DNA of 9,485 bases, from the NCBI GenBank assembly GCA_029857925.1, contig JAOUGF010000050.1, positions 1-9,485 of the forward strand. Direction: 5' to 3'. The notes under the pieces were generated by a model. That model saw nothing but the letters and a program-made list of their open reading frames with translations. It was not told the DNA's origin and made no database searches. Positions 1 through 6,021 of the stretch are shown here, in pieces. Within the stretch, counting starts at the first letter, position 1. Every line of letters begins with the position of its first letter. This stretch comes from Gammaproteobacteria bacterium. GTDB taxonomy: Bacteria; Pseudomonadota; Gammaproteobacteria; S012-40. A program made the position numbers and the translations under genes.

Positions 1-56
1 CTTGACGTGCCTTACGCCAAAAAATTCTCGCTAGGCACGCCAGGTAAATCGGGTAG

Positions 57-380
57 TTATGCCACTGCTGCCAGGCAACTGTCGGCAACATAGGGTCTCA
101 ACAACGGTAACCTACCGTGTTTAACTGCAGTACGTATGAACTCGCTACGCGTAGGCAGTTGACGGTCCAGCTTATTCGCATACCAGGAAGGCGTGTTTGC
201 GACGGTAGCCAAGAGTACTTCTAATTCAATGAGATCAACTTTGGGTGTATTGAGTGCCAAGGGGCTGCATCGCGCGCAATCTGGTAGCTGCCAATATAAT
301 TCTACATACCACCCCATTGCCTGTACGCGGGGGTGAAAAAATAGCTCAATGCAACGTTGATTGACGATTTCCAAGGTCAT
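57..380 (-). CDS. Hypothetical protein, 107 aa, unrecognised
   Basis: I do not recognise this protein. The ATG at 378-380 is chosen over an in-frame ATG 19 codons further upstream because a strong Shine-Dalgarno GGGAGG (389-394) sits 8 bases before it. The product is 107 residues, with no signal peptide and no clear membrane span. It has four cysteines (C10, C35, C38, C102); C35 and C38 form a CxxC pair (CARC), but there is no second CxxC to make an obvious zinc site. Several aromatic residues cluster around positions 24-30. It is the last gene of a run of minus-strand genes, 156 bases downstream of the Tat-exported peptidase gene. No convincing promoter was found in that gap. The good ribosome binding site and intact frame support a real gene; function unknown. 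Confidence 0.7.
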   Translation of the reverse strand: MTLEIVNQRCIELFFHPRVQAMGWYVELYWQLPDCARCSPLALNTPKVDLIELEVLLATVANTPSWYANKLDRQLPTRSEFIRTAVKHGRLPLLRPYVADSCLAAVA

Positions 381-388
381 TGTCGTAT

Positions 389-394
389 CCTCCC
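389..394 (-). promoter_or_regulatory. Ribosome binding site fixing the start of the 107-aa gene
   Basis: On the minus strand this reads GGGAGG, 8 bases before the ATG at 378-380. The upstream in-frame ATG (435-437) would place this strong site inside the coding region and has no comparable site of its own, so the shorter protein is preferred. Confidence 0.75.
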
Positions 395-536
395 GACAGG
401 TTTTAACGGGATTAGATAGATGCGGTTGACAGGACATGTATGCGCTACCCTACATTATTGTTGATAGCGCTATGAGATGGACAAGTGTTAATTGTCTAGA
501 AGCAATTGCAATGGGTGTGGAATAGCCGTATATTAA

Positions 537-1412
537 CTATACGTTATTTGTTTTAATATGCCAAGGTTCAAAACGTACACCTAAAAAATTGTCTTCAGGA
601 TAACGAATTTTGATAAACCCCATATCCGTTAGACGTTTATATTCCATAGTGTCGGCAAAATATTCGGTGAAATTACGCGCCCCCCAGCCGACTTTTCCGA
701 CGTCAAAATCACCGACACCATGGAACGAATGCCCCGGAGGTGCGAGCGAACGCGAGGCCATAGAAAAATTACCACCAGACGCGATCGTCTTGGTTAAAAA
801 TAAATGCATCTGTTTGATAACACCGCGCACACCTGACGTGAGGATTACGGAACCGCCGATATCTCGACGGATTTTATTATAAAGTTTTATCGGCGCGCCA
901 CGGATTAAATAATTGCCTGTCCCGGGTATTTTTTCGACATCATCCCGCGTGACCGCCGACGTGAGCTTGTCGACAGGCTTTTCACCGAAAAATCCGTAGT
1001 CTTTCGCGTTAGTGTAAAATACAGACTCCATAAATTCTTTTTCTGCATCTGAGAATTCACCGATGCGCGACACATTGGCCGCACTTCGTACGCAGGCATC
1101 GAAACTTAGTAAGGCGAAATTGGCTGGCCCAACATAGTTCTGTACTTTTTGCAAACGTAATACAGTGCTCCGCAAAGTACGCAAATCTTTGGGTTTCACA
1201 AAGACATCGTCTTTGTGTACCTTATCGTAGTTATGAATCTTGTCTAAATAGTCCTTTATGTATTGCTCATCAATCTCTGCATTGAGATCTAATTCTGTAT
1301 TTTCATCAGGATCAGCAAAAGATGTATCATCTGCTTGAGCCGGTAGAATTAAACCTGTTTTACCTACTACAGTTCCCAACGCAAAGGCTTTTAAGAAGCT
1401 ACGTCTGTCCAC
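537..1412 (-). CDS. Tat-exported M15-family D,D-carboxypeptidase-like protein
   Basis: Probable zinc peptidase of the M15 (VanY-like) family, which trims D-Ala-D-Ala ends of peptidoglycan stem peptides. Residues 1-27 form a twin-arginine signal (DRRSFLK, a hydrophobic stretch, then probable cleavage after AQA), so a folded, metal-loaded enzyme would reach the periplasm. The catalytic region is C-terminal: a His-rich motif with H231, G234 and the D235/D237 pair around 228-239, and the family EPWH signature at 282-285 (E282 as likely base, H285 as zinc ligand). The spacing from H231 to D237 is one residue shorter than the textbook SxHxxGxAxD, so the exact ligands are uncertain. Residues 40-160 have no domain I can name. 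The GTG start is forced because an in-frame TGA lies just upstream (1419-1421). Its nearest AGGGA is about 12 bases away, which is weak; a short upstream ORF overlaps this start and may supply ribosomes. Confidence 0.8.
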   Translation of the reverse strand: MDRRSFLKAFALGTVVGKTGLILPAQADDTSFADPDENTELDLNAEIDEQYIKDYLDKIHNYDKVHKDDVFVKPKDLRTLRSTVLRLQKVQNYVGPANFALLSFDACVRSAANVSRIGEFSDAEKEFMESVFYTNAKDYGFFGEKPVDKLTSAVTRDDVEKIPGTGNYLIRGAPIKLYNKIRRDIGGSVILTSGVRGVIKQMHLFLTKTIASGGNFSMASRSLAPPGHSFHGVGDFDVGKVGWGARNFTEYFADTMEYKRLTDMGFIKIRYPEDNFLGVRFEPWHIKTNNV

Positions 1413-1510
1413 GTCGTTTCACCATCCCTACTGTGATCGACCCACAATATCCCGTATAAAAATGGTTGCAAGGCCATTAAAAATACGCCTATTCCCAGAA
1501 CACTGCGCAT
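1391..1510 (-). CDS. Possible 39-aa single-span membrane peptide
   Basis: A short reading frame from an ATG at 1508-1510 to a TAA at 1391-1393. It overlaps the first 22 bases of the Tat-exported peptidase gene in another frame. The peptide has a hydrophobic stretch at about residues 4-23 followed by a polar, acidic tail, the layout of a small inner-membrane protein. The start lies about 28 bases after the transcription start predicted from the sigma28-like site at 1545-1571, so it would be the first ORF on that message. Against it: the Shine-Dalgarno-like GGG is only about 3 bases from the ATG, and I recognise no homologue. It may be a real small protein, a leader that couples translation to the weak GTG start of the peptidase, or chance. 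Confidence 0.3.
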   Translation of the reverse strand: MRSVLGIGVFLMALQPFLYGILWVDHSRDGETTWTDVAS

Positions 1511-1535
1511 ACGCCCTACAGTGCATGCACGGATC

Positions 1536-1552
1536 TCCGAATATTTGTCGGA
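1536..1552. repeat. Short inverted repeat TCCGA-N7-TCGGA
   Basis: Five-base arms (TCCGA at 1536-1540, TCGGA at 1548-1552) separated by seven bases. The right arm falls inside the -10 element of the sigma28-like promoter, and close by is a perfect 10-bp palindrome GTGCATGCAC at 1521-1530. Either could be an operator, but both are short enough to be chance. Confidence 0.25.
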
Positions 1553-1571
1553 TGATTGTGGACTAACTTTA
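1545..1571 (-). promoter_or_regulatory. Sigma28 (FliA)-like promoter for small ORF and M15 peptidase
   Basis: On the minus strand, TAAAGTTA (1564-1571), an 11-base spacer, then TCCGACAA (1545-1552). Against the enterobacterial FliA consensus TAAAGTTT-N11-GCCGATAA this is 7/8 plus 6/8 with the preferred spacing. It lies in the gap after the HDOD gene and points at the peptidase. The predicted start near 1538 is about 28 bases before the small ORF and about 126 before the peptidase GTG. Confidence 0.45.
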
Positions 1572-1605
1572 GTTCTTCACCTACAAAAAGGCAAAGTTCA
1601 ACCAT

Positions 1606-2490
1606 CTAGGCCGCTCCGCCGAATCGGCGCAAATTCGCCTCGGACGCGATACCTTTATAAAGCACCGATACTTCTTCATATTGCTTTTCCGCAAGCACGC
1701 CAACGGCGTCAAAAATTCGTTCATTTAGGCCGGTGATTGTCCAGGCACTGGGATGAATTTCTGGCGCGAACGTTGACTCCGTAGAGCCTTGTAAACGCCA
1801 AGCAACGGCATCCCCGAGGTGTACCAAGGCCGCCTCCATACGCGCAGTTCCCGCCCGTTCCGGGTCGTGGTGAAATCTGACTGCGTCACAGAGCGCAGAT
1901 GGCAATCGCCAACTGGTCAATAATTCGGCACCTAGTTCCGCATGGTCGAAACCAAACGTCCCTTTTTCCCAGCGATACTGCGGCATACGCTCCCGGCTGG
2001 CACCAGTCGCGGCACGCCGGTAGTGTTCCGGGGCCGAATGTTGAAAGACCAATTTGCCTATATCATGTAACAAACCCATGACGAATAAGCGTTCGGTGTT
2101 CATAATATGCAGTTTCGACGCCAACAAACGCGCGCAAATCCCGGTGTAGAAGCTGTGTTTCCAGAAGTGTTCCAACTCCTTAGCAGGTAACTTGAACTTT
2201 GCTACTACATCAATGGAACACACGCTAAAGGTTAGATAACGTAGTTGTTGCAACCCTAACATCACTACGGCGCGGGTCAACGTATCAATTTTAGCGTTTG
2301 CACTGTAAAAAGAGCTGTTGGCGACTTTAAGTACTTGAGCTGTAAGCGCGGGGTCTTGACCGATTATTTTACCCATATCAAAGGCAGACGAGTTTGGGTC
2401 GCTAGCCGCCTCACTAATACGCATGCAAATATCTGGCAAGGTTGCCAATGTCGATAGGTGCTGAACCATCTCCTTCGCACTTTTTCGCAT
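1606..2490 (-). CDS. HDOD domain signalling protein
   Basis: A single-domain HDOD (HD-related output domain) protein of 294 residues. The family acts in bacterial signalling, often alongside chemotaxis, motility or cyclic-di-GMP circuits; its biochemical output is usually unknown. The HDOD domain runs from about residue 12 to 210: it opens with LPDICMRI, continues with IIGQDPALTAQVLKVANSSFY (41-62), then the HD-like core LLHDIGK (140-146) and FDHAELGAELL (181-191), followed by RFHHDP (205-210). H112, H142, D143, H183 and H207/H208 keep histidine/aspartate positions that many HDOD proteins lose, so metal binding is possible. No receiver or GGDEF domain is fused. The start is supported by CAGGAGC about 8 bases upstream. 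Transcription probably comes from a sigma28-like promoter at 2549-2575. Confidence 0.9.
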   Translation of the reverse strand: MRKSAKEMVQHLSTLATLPDICMRISEAASDPNSSAFDMGKIIGQDPALTAQVLKVANSSFYSANAKIDTLTRAVVMLGLQQLRYLTFSVCSIDVVAKFKLPAKELEHFWKHSFYTGICARLLASKLHIMNTERLFVMGLLHDIGKLVFQHSAPEHYRRAATGASRERMPQYRWEKGTFGFDHAELGAELLTSWRLPSALCDAVRFHHDPERAGTARMEAALVHLGDAVAWRLQGSTESTFAPEIHPSAWTITGLNERIFDAVGVLAEKQYEEVSVLYKGIASEANLRRFGGAA

Positions 2491-2506
2491 AAGTATATGC
2501 TCCTGT

Positions 2507-2527
2507 CTAGTTCAATGCCGGAACTAG
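2507..2527 (-). promoter_or_regulatory. 7-bp inverted repeat in the leader of the HDOD gene
   Basis: CTAGTTC (2507-2513) and GAACTAG (2521-2527) are perfect arms around a seven-base loop. The hairpin lies between the predicted sigma28 transcription start (about 2542) and the Shine-Dalgarno sequence (2499-2505), only one base from the latter. No T-tract follows on the minus strand, so it is not a terminator. A role as an operator or a 5'-UTR structure controlling translation or stability is inferred. Confidence 0.5.
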
Positions 2528-2548
2528 AAATTGTTTTCATTGAAATAG

Positions 2549-2575
2549 TTATCGCCAGGATGCAATAAAACTTAA
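2549..2575 (-). promoter_or_regulatory. Sigma28 (FliA) promoter of the HDOD gene
   Basis: On the minus strand, TTAAGTTT (2568-2575), an 11-base spacer, then GGCGATAA (2549-2556). Each element differs from the FliA consensus TAAAGTTT-N11-GCCGATAA at one base, and the spacing is exact: 14 of 16 positions. Assuming equal base frequencies, about 0.005 such matches are expected on both strands of a window this size, and this one lies in the gap immediately before a signalling gene, correctly oriented. The predicted leader is about 50 bases. Confidence 0.65.
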
Positions 2576-2599
2576 ACTACGACAGTTTTTTTATGCGGA

Positions 2600-3589
2600 T
2601 TAATCCTCTTCTATTACGTTTTCCAAGGCCGCTTGCACTATGTCTATGCCCGCGGTTTGGCGATGCGCATTCTCGGACAACGCGCGCCGCCAGGCGCGTC
2701 CTCCTTTCACACTATGAAAAAGTCCCAATAAATGTCGTGTTAGACGTGCCAATGGCACCCCTTGCGCGAGCTGGCTTTCAATATAGGGAATATAGTTTTT
2801 TACGATCTCATGTCGAGTGCTGATGACCTCCTGTTGACCGTAAAGCAATTGGTCCGCATGTGCCAATAAATAGGGATTGTCAAATGCGGCACGCCCTATC
2901 ATCACGCCGTCGCAATGGTTCAGGTGTTCGCTCGCCTGCGCCAACTGCGTGATACCACCATTGATTACGATAGTTAAATGTGGGAAATCCTGTTTCAGTC
3001 GATAGACACGCGTGTAGTCCAACGGGGGGATTTCACGATTTTCTCTTGGACTGAGTCCCTGCAACCATGCCTTGCGCGCATGGATGATAAATGTGTGACA
3101 GCCTGCAGTGTGTACAGTGCTGACGAAATTCGTAAGAAATTCATAGCTGTCGTGATGATCTATCCCCAATCGAGTTTTAATCGTGACCGGTACAGCGACC
3201 TTGGCACGAATCGCAGCAACGCATTCTGCAATCAAGGTTGGCTCGGCCATCAGACACGCCCCAAACCGCGCAGATTGCACGCGATCACTCGGGCAGCCGA
3301 TATTGAGGTTGATCTCGTCATAGCCAAAACTCTCCCCTATCTGCGCCGCGTCTGCGAGCGCTTTGGGATCATTTCCACCTAATTGCAGCGCCACGGGATG
3401 TTCCTGCGGGTCAAACGACAGAAGAAACTCGCGGTCGCCCCGGCAAACCGCGCCGGCAGTGATCATTTCCGTGTATAAACGGATATGTTTAGAGAGTAGG
3501 CGCAACAAATAACGCGCATGGCGGTCTGTATAGTCCATCATTGGCGCTATACACAAACGGTGGGAAGGCAGTAGGGAATGGACAGTCAT
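2600..3589 (-). CDS. dusA: tRNA-dihydrouridine(20/20a) synthase DusA
   Basis: Flavin enzyme that reduces uridine to dihydrouridine in the D-loop of tRNA (positions 20/20a in E. coli DusA) using FMN and NADPH. The full 329-residue sequence follows E. coli DusA closely: IAPMMDYTDRHARYLLRLLS (14-33), LYTEMITAGA (38-47), the catalytic segment NIGCPSDRV (96-104) with proposed acid C99 and GACLM (110-114), FIIHARKAWLQGLSPRENRE (167-186), FMN-phosphate contacts INGGI (209-213) and GVMIGRAAFDNP (228-239), then the C-terminal helical tRNA-binding domain ending in RRALSENAH (301-309). No frame damage is seen. The chosen ATG has a weak ribosome site; an internal ATG at codon 17 would cut into the conserved core and is rejected. 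It has its own sigma70 promoter and is divergent from the PDZ gene. Confidence 0.97.
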   Translation of the reverse strand: MTVHSLLPSHRLCIAPMMDYTDRHARYLLRLLSKHIRLYTEMITAGAVCRGDREFLLSFDPQEHPVALQLGGNDPKALADAAQIGESFGYDEINLNIGCPSDRVQSARFGACLMAEPTLIAECVAAIRAKVAVPVTIKTRLGIDHHDSYEFLTNFVSTVHTAGCHTFIIHARKAWLQGLSPRENREIPPLDYTRVYRLKQDFPHLTIVINGGITQLAQASEHLNHCDGVMIGRAAFDNPYLLAHADQLLYGQQEVISTRHEIVKNYIPYIESQLAQGVPLARLTRHLLGLFHSVKGGRAWRRALSENAHRQTAGIDIVQAALENVIEED

Positions 3590-3614
3590 AGGACAAACTT
3601 AGTAAAATGCAGGG

Positions 3615-3644
3615 ATTATACGCAATACTACGCCCCCTTGTCAC
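3615..3644 (-). promoter_or_regulatory. Sigma70 promoter of dusA
   Basis: On the minus strand, GTGACA (3639-3644; 5/6 to TTGACA), an 18-base spacer, then a perfect TATAAT (3615-3620). The transcription start would fall near 3608, giving a leader of roughly 20 bases before the dusA ATG. This fits the weak Shine-Dalgarno sequence there and the position in the 76-base divergent gap. Confidence 0.7.
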
Positions 3645-3665
3645 GTTGAATATTGAGGAAAATGT

Positions 3666-4526
3666 GTGGGTAGAGTGCATTCAAAGTCAGCAATAATCTC
3701 GGTCTTGGCTGCATTGGCCGTAGGCACCGCGCTTGGTGCGTGGTGGTTTGCGCCTAGCCCTCAAAACAACGAATCCAGCAAGGCGGTGGTACCCGATATA
3801 CCTACCGTAGCATCGACGTTCGATGTGACTCAGATGCAACAGGAATTGATTAGCTTGAGAAAGACCTTGCAGGAGGAGTCGCTAGCCCGTAGACATTTGG
3901 AGGAAACTGTCGCTCAACTTAGCAAATCTACGCTGCTTACACCGCACAAGACCTATACCACAGAAACTGAGCGCACCTCCGTGGCGAGCGATACCCAACG
4001 CGTAACCCAGCGCAATGAGCGCACACAACTCTCATTCGACGGCGCATTGATCGCGATAGGAGTGACGGCACCGCGTGTCACAGAGTTGAAACAACGTTTG
4101 GAACGCATGGAATTGCAACAGATTTATTTGCGCAACCAGGCACAACGCGAAGGCTGGTTAGGCACGCCGCGCTATAATGAAGAACGCCGTAAGCTCGATG
4201 ATAAAGACGCACTGGTGCGCGCCGAGGTGGGCGATGAAGCCTACGACAAATATCTTTATTTATCCGGTGAAGAAAATCGCGTCGTTATACAATCCGTATT
4301 GTCTGGCTCCGCCGCGCAAGTCGCTGGTCTGCAAGATGGCGACATCATCTATCGTTATGACCAAAAGCGGATATTTCGCTGGTCGGATATCACGAACAGC
4401 ACCGCCATCGGACGTATGGGTGAAAACGTTATGGTAGAAGTGCAACGCGCTGGCCAACCCTTTACGGTCTACATTCCACGTGGTCCGCTGGGTGTGCGGT
4501 TGGCCGCGCTAAGCGAAAAACCCTAA
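3666..4526 (+). CDS. Membrane-anchored coiled-coil and PDZ domain protein
   Basis: A 286-residue protein with one N-terminal membrane span (about 9-28, ending in WWF). A Pro/Ser-rich linker follows, then a likely coiled coil (about 54-88, QMQQELISLRKTLQEESLARR). A polar low-complexity stretch (95-120) precedes a second charged helical region (137-185), then a PDZ domain (about 203-272) with VLSGSAAQVAGLQDGDIIYRYD, the usual fold segment in which a Gly/Ala-rich turn precedes the hydrophobic GDxI strand. There is no protease domain, so this is not a DegP/DegS-type enzyme; type II secretion GspC also joins a span to a PDZ domain but no other GspC feature is visible. It probably binds C-terminal peptides in the periplasm as a scaffold or regulator. 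The GTG start is supported by GAGG (3655-3658) seven bases before it. The gene is monocistronic, and no promoter was convincingly identified. Confidence 0.8.
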   Translation: MGRVHSKSAIISVLAALAVGTALGAWWFAPSPQNNESSKAVVPDIPTVASTFDVTQMQQELISLRKTLQEESLARRHLEETVAQLSKSTLLTPHKTYTTETERTSVASDTQRVTQRNERTQLSFDGALIAIGVTAPRVTELKQRLERMELQQIYLRNQAQREGWLGTPRYNEERRKLDDKDALVRAEVGDEAYDKYLYLSGEENRVVIQSVLSGSAAQVAGLQDGDIIYRYDQKRIFRWSDITNSTAIGRMGENVMVEVQRAGQPFTVYIPRGPLGVRLAALSEKP

Positions 4527-4539
4527 ATCATTTTTAGTA

Positions 4540-4544
4540 TCAAG
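4540..4544. repeat. Left copy of TCAAG target duplication
   Basis: TCAAG directly adjoins the left inverted repeat of the MITE-like element and matches the copy at the right end (4701-4705). Confidence 0.6.
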
Positions 4545-4700
4545 GGAACCTCTAAAAATTCGCTGAGCGGCGCATCGCGTCGTTGAAAAGGTTCTAAAAA
4601 TGCTCAGATATGCCAGGCCTTTGAGGCAACGTGTAAACTGCGCTTTTTCGCCCCTTTCCGCCTAGCGCTGCATCCCCTGATCGAATTTTTAGAGGTTACC
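4545..4700. mobile_element. 156-bp MITE-like element with TIRs and 5-bp target duplication
   Basis: The ends are inverted repeats: the left one (4545-4562) starts GGAACCTCTAAAAATTCG, the right one (4682-4700) is its complement with one extra base (GGTAACC instead of GGAACC). The 5 bases TCAAG occur directly outside both ends (4540-4544 and 4701-4705), as expected for a target-site duplication. No open frame inside is long enough for a transposase, so the element would depend on one supplied elsewhere, probably an IS with the same ends. An internal copy of the end motif (GGTTCTAAAAATGCTC, 4590-4605) hints at an internally deleted IS or nested insertion. It sits in the gap between converging genes, stopping 9 bases short of the mltB-like stop codon, and disrupts neither. 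The IS family cannot be named from this sequence. Confidence 0.7.
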
Positions 4701-4705
4701 TCAAG
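4701..4705. repeat. Right copy of TCAAG target duplication
   Basis: TCAAG directly adjoins the right inverted repeat of the MITE-like element, matching 4540-4544. A 4-bp duplication (TCAA) with ends one base longer is the alternative reading. Confidence 0.6.
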
Positions 4706-4709
4706 TAAA

Positions 4710-5744
4710 TTACATCCCTTTGCGCGCGCGTCGCGGCAAACGTGTTTGAGTAATGCGGTCAGAAAGACTACCCACCGCGACAGCGAAAACATGCGATCTG
4801 TTCCAATTTAGAATCATACGATAATTCTTGTAAACCAAATACGTGCGCCCTTCCGGACCGTCTGGCTGAACCAGAGACGCCAATAATTGACTGTCTGGCA
4901 ATTGGCCGCCATCAATGCGTTTTATGTGCAATTTTCGCCATTCCTGCACCGTTTTTTTGTTATCTAAATTAACTAAAGACAGATCAAATTTCTTGGGGAG
5001 CTTGACCTCTCTCCCCCAGGACTGTTGTCCTTCCCAACCTATGCTATGCAGGTAATTGGCCGCAGATGCAAATGCATCCGCGACATTATTCCAGATATCA
5101 ATTTTCCCATCATTATCAAAATCTACCGCATAATTCATAAATGTTGATGGCATAAATTGAGTCTGACCCATCGCGCCAGCCCAGGAACCGGTCATGGTTT
5201 CCGGCGTGATGTGCCCGGCATTAAGTATTCTAAGGGCATCCAATAACTCTCGACGAAAAAATTGTGCGCGTCGACCATCGTAGGCCAGGGTTGCAAGCGC
5301 GCCGATGACTGAATAATTCCCGGTGAGCCGCCCGAAATCACTTTCTATGCCCCAAAATGCGACGATAAAATGGGGTTGCACGCGAAATTTTTTTGCCACA
5401 CGGACTAATAATGCATGGTTCTCTTTGTAGCGCTGGCGGGCCTTGATGACACGATCCATTGGTAATACACGTGCAAGGTATTGCTCAAGATTAAATTTGA
5501 GCTCCGGTTGATTATTATCCAGTTCCAATACCTTAGGAAGAGGTACAACATCTTTAAACGCCGCCTCTAATATGTCATCTCTAATACCCTTTTGCCTGGC
5601 TTCCGCCTTGAGCGCGACTACCCAATCCGCAAACTCGGTATCTGCGGCCTGTACATGGCCGGTCAACAGTAGCCCACATGCGATACCTATGACACCTAGC
5701 AGTTGGCGTGCATTTATACTCAGCGACTGAGAAATTGCGTTCAC
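4710..5744 (-). CDS. MltB-type lytic murein transglycosylase (GH103), periplasmic
   Basis: Cleaves the MurNAc-GlcNAc bond of peptidoglycan with formation of 1,6-anhydro-MurNAc, in wall turnover or to make room for envelope machines. An N-terminal signal (1-33) with probable cleavage after HVQA leads to the GH103/SLT_2 domain (about 36-330). The catalytic acid is E134 in FWGIESDFGRLTGNY; WAGAMGQTQFMPS (188-200) is the family signature, DFDNDGKIDIWNN (208-220) is an EF-hand-like loop that binds calcium in E. coli Slt35, and NWNRSHVFAVAVG (313-325) closes the domain. E. coli MltB is a lipoprotein; here the only cysteine in the signal (C23) lacks a good lipobox, so a soluble form is more likely. 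There is no C-terminal peptidoglycan-binding domain, as in E. coli MltB. The GTG start follows CAGGT about nine bases upstream. The frame is intact. Confidence 0.92.
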   Translation of the reverse strand: MNAISQSLSINARQLLGVIGIACGLLLTGHVQAADTEFADWVVALKAEARQKGIRDDILEAAFKDVVPLPKVLELDNNQPELKFNLEQYLARVLPMDRVIKARQRYKENHALLVRVAKKFRVQPHFIVAFWGIESDFGRLTGNYSVIGALATLAYDGRRAQFFRRELLDALRILNAGHITPETMTGSWAGAMGQTQFMPSTFMNYAVDFDNDGKIDIWNNVADAFASAANYLHSIGWEGQQSWGREVKLPKKFDLSLVNLDNKKTVQEWRKLHIKRIDGGQLPDSQLLASLVQPDGPEGRTYLVYKNYRMILNWNRSHVFAVAVGSLSDRITQTRLPRRARKGM

Positions 5745-5895
5745 GGTTGATACCTGCCACTTAACCTTAAAAAAACGTTTATTTCGGCTATAGCGGTAGC
5801 CCTACCCATCAGCTTTACGCAAATGGCGACTCAACCATGCCACATAGACAGACAAGACCATTGATGAAAAATCAGTTTCTTGTCTCCACTACCTT
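5745..5895. other. Intergenic region upstream of the mltB-like gene
   Basis: Presumed promoter region for the minus-strand mltB-like gene. The only notable items are a weak TAAAGCTG with a poor downstream partner (5/8 at 12 bases spacing, not accepted as a sigma28 site) and a short GGCTA/TAGCC stem around 5776-5791. No gene and no convincing promoter were seen. Confidence 0.4.
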
Positions 5896-5924
5896 GCAAA
5901 ATAAAGACCGGCCAACGGCCGGTC
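5896..5924 (-). terminator. Intrinsic terminator downstream of hsp20
   Basis: An 8-bp GC-rich stem GACCGGCC (5906-5913) and GGCCGGTC (5917-5924) with an AAC loop. On the minus strand it is followed by TTTATTTTGC (5896-5905), a U-rich tail. On the plus strand the hairpin is followed by AATAAAG instead, so it works in the minus direction, ending the Hsp20 message about 100 bases after its stop codon. Confidence 0.8.
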
Positions 5925-5980
5925 AATAAAGATAGTAACAAATCCAGCATTGTATGGAAACCACTAGTGACTATTTCTCC

Positions 5981-5997
5981 TTCCCTTTCAAAGGGAA
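5981..5997. repeat. 17-bp perfect palindrome in the Hsp20 3' region
   Basis: TTCCCTTT (5981-5988) and AAAGGGAA (5990-5997) mirror each other around a single C. The repeat starts 25 bases after the hsp20 stop codon, before the terminator. As RNA it can form a 7-bp hairpin with a three-base loop, possibly protecting the mRNA end. An operator role is unlikely this far downstream of a gene. Confidence 0.4.
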
Positions 5998-6021
5998 ATG
6001 ACCAGTATATCGAAAAACTAC

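Noticed and set aside
6..39. CGTGCC...GGCACG arms as terminator of the 107-aa gene
   Set aside because: The 22-base loop is long and no T-tract follows on the minus strand.
1..93. Plus-strand open frame from the left edge to a TAG at 91-93
   Set aside because: Only 30 codons with no recognisable family, and its end would overlap the 3' end of the minus-strand 107-aa gene. A gene tail cannot be excluded, but nothing supports it.
381..437. Longer start adding 19 residues to the 107-aa protein
   Set aside because: The strong GGGAGG would lie inside the frame, and the upstream ATG has no good site.
464..473. ATAGCGCTAT perfect 10-bp palindrome
   Set aside because: Short, flanks do not extend the symmetry, and no promoter is evident next to it.
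4604..4792. Minus-strand 62-aa frame across the MITE-like element and mltB end
   Set aside because: Spans the end of a conserved gene in another frame and has no ribosome site or known domain.
5790..5830. Possible sigma28 promoter before the mltB-like gene (TAAAGCTG)
   Set aside because: The -10 partner is only 5/8 at a 12-base spacing, too weak to accept.
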